Source: UBA1479 sp963976055 (GTDB lineage Bacteria; Pseudomonadota; Alphaproteobacteria; Rhodospirillales; Casp-alpha2). Taken from it: a stretch of 64,000 nt of DNA. Each line of letters opens with the position of its first letter. The first letter of the stretch is position 1. The stretch is taken from NCBI GenBank assembly GCA_963976055.1, contig CAXBJB010000002.1, positions 1 through 64,000 of the forward strand. Reading direction: 5' to 3'. Made by a program: the position numbers and the translations under genes. Positions 61,822 through 64,000 of this stretch are shown piece by piece. Below the pieces are notes generated by a model. That model saw only the letters and a list, made by a program, of their open reading frames with translations, made no database searches and was not told the origin of the DNA.

Positions 61822-61981
61822 AACCACAGAGGCGGTGAGGCGGTGAGAAGAATTGAATAGGAAGTACGTGTCACCCCCGCGAAGGCGGGGGGCCAGCAAG
61901 AATGGATTCCCGCCTTCGCGGGAATGACGAAGTTGCAAAGCCGGTGCGAAATCTTCTCACTGCCTCACCGCCTCTGTGGTT
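61822..61981. repeat. MITE-like repeat element, copy 2
   Basis: This 160-bp unit has 29-base terminal inverted repeats (61822-61850 with 61953-61981) differing at one position. Inside is a long REP-like palindrome with CCCGCGAAGGCGGG and its complement. End sequence and length match copy 1 at 60383-60543, so both belong to one family. No ORF is present. Confidence 0.8.
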
Positions 61982-61995
61982 CAGCCTTCTTGAAC

Positions 61996-62298
61996 TCACG
62001 CCTGCATGGCCAGGGACATGACCAGTTCGGCCAGAACCTCGGGGTCGGCCTCGAACTTGATGCCGAGCCGTCCCTTGCGGCACCAGGCGACGGTCGCGGA
62101 GATGTCGCCGAACGCCCCCAGGTCGAGGGTCAGGTGGCGGCCCTTGGACAGGTCGAGGGAGGCGACGATCTGCGCCCCGCCGGGGGAGATGTCCTCGATC
62201 AGGCATTTGGTCGAAGCACCGCCGACGGTCACGCGCGCCTGAAAGCTCGAGGACTTTCGGTCGTGCTCGCGCCGGTTCAGGTCGAAGACATCGGCCAT
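61996..62298 (-). CDS. PilZ-domain protein
   Basis: This 100-residue single-domain protein has the c-di-GMP-binding RREHDR (R10-x3-R14) and DISPGGAQI (about residues 37-45) motifs, followed by the beta-barrel strands ending SATVAWCRKGRLGIKF. It probably binds cyclic di-GMP and controls motility or surface polysaccharide. It is monocistronic, 60 bases upstream of the ilvD stop on the same strand. Confidence 0.88.
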   Translation of the reverse strand: MADVFDLNRREHDRKSSSFQARVTVGGASTKCLIEDISPGGAQIVASLDLSKGRHLTLDLGAFGDISATVAWCRKGRLGIKFEADPEVLAELVMSLAMQA

Positions 62299-62358
62299 GG
62301 CCGTTTTCCCGTCTGTGTCACACCCGGGCCGACTTCCGGCCCCGTCTGAACGCGGGGC

Positions 62359-64000
62359 CTAGATGTCGGCGAACACGTGGGTTTCCGCCTTGGCGCCCGG
62401 ATGGGTGACGGCGCCGTCGCAGGCGGGGCCCACCAATTGAGCATACTTCCAAAGCACGCCGGACTGATAGTCGTGTTTGCGCGGCGTCCAGGCCTTGCGG
62501 CGGGCGTCCAGTTCGGCCTCGCTCAGGTCCACGTCCAGCGTGCCCTTCTCGGCATCGATCTTGATGACGTCGCCGTCCTTCAGAAGCCCGATGGGGCCGC
62601 CCACGGCCGCTTCCGGGCCGACATGGCCGATGCAGAAGCCGCGCGTCGCGCCGGAGAACCGGCCGTCGGTGATGAGCGCCACCTTTTCGCCCAGGCCCTG
62701 GCCGTAGATTGCCGAGGTGGTCGACAGCATTTCGCGCATGCCGGGGCCGCCCTTGGGCCCTTCGTAGCGGATAACGACGACCTCGCCTTCCTTGACCTGC
62801 TGCTTGAGCACGGCCTGGAGCGCGTCTTCCTCGCAGTCGAAGCAGCGGGCCGTACCCGTGAATTGCAGGCTGTGCAGGCCGGCGACCTTGACGATGGCGC
62901 CGTCGGGGGCGAGCGAGCCCTTGAGGCCGACGACCCCGCCCGTCGGGGTGATCGGGTTGGACACCGGATAGATCACGTCCTGGTCCGTCGGGAACACCAC
63001 GTCTTTCAGGTTTTCCGCGATGGTCTTGCCGGTCACGGTCATGCAGTCGCCGTGCAGGTAGCCGCCGTCCAGCAGGGCCTTCATCAGCACCGGCACGCCG
63101 CCGATGTCGAACATGTCCTTGGCCACGTACTTGCCGCCCGGCTTTAGGTCGGCGATGTAGGGCGTGGTCTTGAAGATCTCGCAGACGTCTTCCAGCGAGA
63201 AATCGATGCCGCATTCATGGGCCATGGCCGGCAGGTGCAGCCCGGCGTTGGTCGATCCGCCCGAGGCCGCGACGATGCGGGCCGCGTTCTCGAACGACTT
63301 GCGGGTCACGATGTCGCGCGGGCGCAGGTTCTTTTCGATCAGGTCCATGACCGCCTTGCCCGAGGCCACGGCGTATTCGTCGCGGGTCTCGTACGGTGCG
63401 GGTGCGCCGGCGGAGCCGGGCAGGGCGAGGCCGATGGCTTCCGACACGCAGGCCATGGTGTTGGCCGTGAACTGGCCGCCGCAGGACCCGGCGGAGGGAC
63501 AGGCCACGCATTCCAGCTCGTGCAGGTCTTCGTCCGACATTTCGCCCGAGGCATTGGTGCCCACGGCTTCGAACACGTCGATCACGGTCACGTCCTTGCC
63601 CTTGAACCTGCCGGGCAGGATGGAGCCGCCGTACATGAACACGCTGGGCACGTTGAGGCGCAGCATGACCATCATCATGCCGGGCAGGGACTTGTCGCAG
63701 CCGGCGAGGCAGACCATGGCGTCATAGCAATGGCCGCGCATGGTCAGTTCGACCGAGTCGGCGATCACGTCGCGCGACGCCAGCGACGACTTCATGCCCT
63801 GGTGGCCCATGGCGATGCCGTCGGTCACGGTGATGGTGGTGAATTCGCGGGGCGTTCCAAAGGCTTCCTTGACGCCGACCTTCACGGCCTGGGCCTGACG
63901 GCTCAGCGCGATGTTGCAGGGCGCGGCCTCGTTCCAGCAGGTCGCGACGCCGACGAAGGGCTGGTTGATCTCTTCCTCGGTCATGCCCATGGCGTAGTAG
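62359..64000 (-). CDS. ilvD: Dihydroxy-acid dehydratase IlvD, 5' end outside window
   Basis: This Fe-S enzyme makes 2-ketoisovalerate and 2-keto-3-methylvalerate in branched-chain amino acid synthesis. Visible family motifs are CWNEAAPCN, LAGCDKSLPGMM and CPSAGSCGGQFTANTMAC, with cluster cysteines, and a C-terminal GRFSGATRGFCIGHVGPEA. The frame stays open through the window edge (YYAMGMTEEEIN at the start), so the N-terminus of roughly 20-30 residues is cut off. Over 540 residues are present of about 560-575. Confidence 0.95.
   Translation of the reverse strand, partial: YYAMGMTEEEINQPFVGVATCWNEAAPCNIALSRQAQAVKVGVKEAFGTPREFTTITVTDGIAMGHQGMKSSLASRDVIADSVELTMRGHCYDAMVCLAGCDKSLPGMMMVMLRLNVPSVFMYGGSILPGRFKGKDVTVIDVFEAVGTNASGEMSDEDLHELECVACPSAGSCGGQFTANTMACVSEAIGLALPGSAGAPAPYETRDEYAVASGKAVMDLIEKNLRPRDIVTRKSFENAARIVAASGGSTNAGLHLPAMAHECGIDFSLEDVCEIFKTTPYIADLKPGGKYVAKDMFDIGGVPVLMKALLDGGYLHGDCMTVTGKTIAENLKDVVFPTDQDVIYPVSNPITPTGGVVGLKGSLAPDGAIVKVAGLHSLQFTGTARCFDCEEDALQAVLKQQVKEGEVVVIRYEGPKGGPGMREMLSTTSAIYGQGLGEKVALITDGRFSGATRGFCIGHVGPEAAVGGPIGLLKDGDVIKIDAEKGTLDVDLSEAELDARRKAWTPRKHDYQSGVLWKYAQLVGPACDGAVTHPGAKAETHVFADI

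Overview
The window is high-GC DNA (roughly two thirds G+C by eye outside a few patches) from an alphaproteobacterium, most likely a Rhodospirillales-type organism. The pointers are a full hopanoid cluster, an RpoH sigma factor, a PopZ-type polar organiser, the gene order pcm-tolC-popZ-valS, PomAB-like motor genes and many compact operons with ATGA start/stop overlaps. This placement is inferred from gene content only.

Layout. 1-4.1 kb: a lower-GC orphan gene, an FAD oxidase, a DadA-type oxidase and an HD-domain protein with a PhnZ-like metal-ligand pattern. 4.3-24 kb: a hopanoid and outer-membrane lipid region with an MlaC-like gene, hpnC-hpnB-hpnD-hpnE-shc-hpnG on the plus strand, hpnH and ispH on the minus strand, hpnA, a nucleotidyltransferase, a PhyH dioxygenase, a CDP-alcohol phosphotransferase that probably starts at ATT, hpnN, hpnL, two more MlaC/HpnM-like genes and an MlaA-like gene. 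Together these make presqualene diphosphate, squalene, hopene and the adenosylhopane-derived side chain, and probably move lipids between membranes. 24-44.4 kb: rpoH with a small upstream ORF, a SAM hydrolase, an MBL-fold hydrolase, motA/motB, a type I secretion ABC/HlyD pair, two class III nucleotide cyclases on either side of a Pat-type acyltransferase, a coiled-coil protein with 36-residue repeats, dinB and a BKACE enzyme.

44.5-52.0 kb is an integrated element of about 7.44 kb in the 3' end of a tRNA-Asn gene. It is bounded by a perfect 56-bp direct repeat. It carries a tyrosine integrase with arm-type sites at both ends, an AlpA-like regulator, small accessory genes, a primase-polymerase, an AT-rich array of about seven iteron-like repeats (probable origin) and a secreted cargo: an unknown exported protein, an endonuclease I and a Rap1a/Tai-like protein. 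No capsid, terminase or conjugation gene is visible, so it looks like a phage-satellite or plasmid-like integrative element.

52-64 kb returns to core genome: tRNA-Asn, tRNA-Cys, pcm, tolC, popZ, valS (with an unusual low-GC in-frame insert), an MscS channel, a membrane coiled-coil protein, a class V aminotransferase bracketed by two related 160-bp MITE-like repeats, a PilZ protein and ilvD, which runs off the window end.

All family assignments come from reading motifs and translated sequence. No database search was possible.
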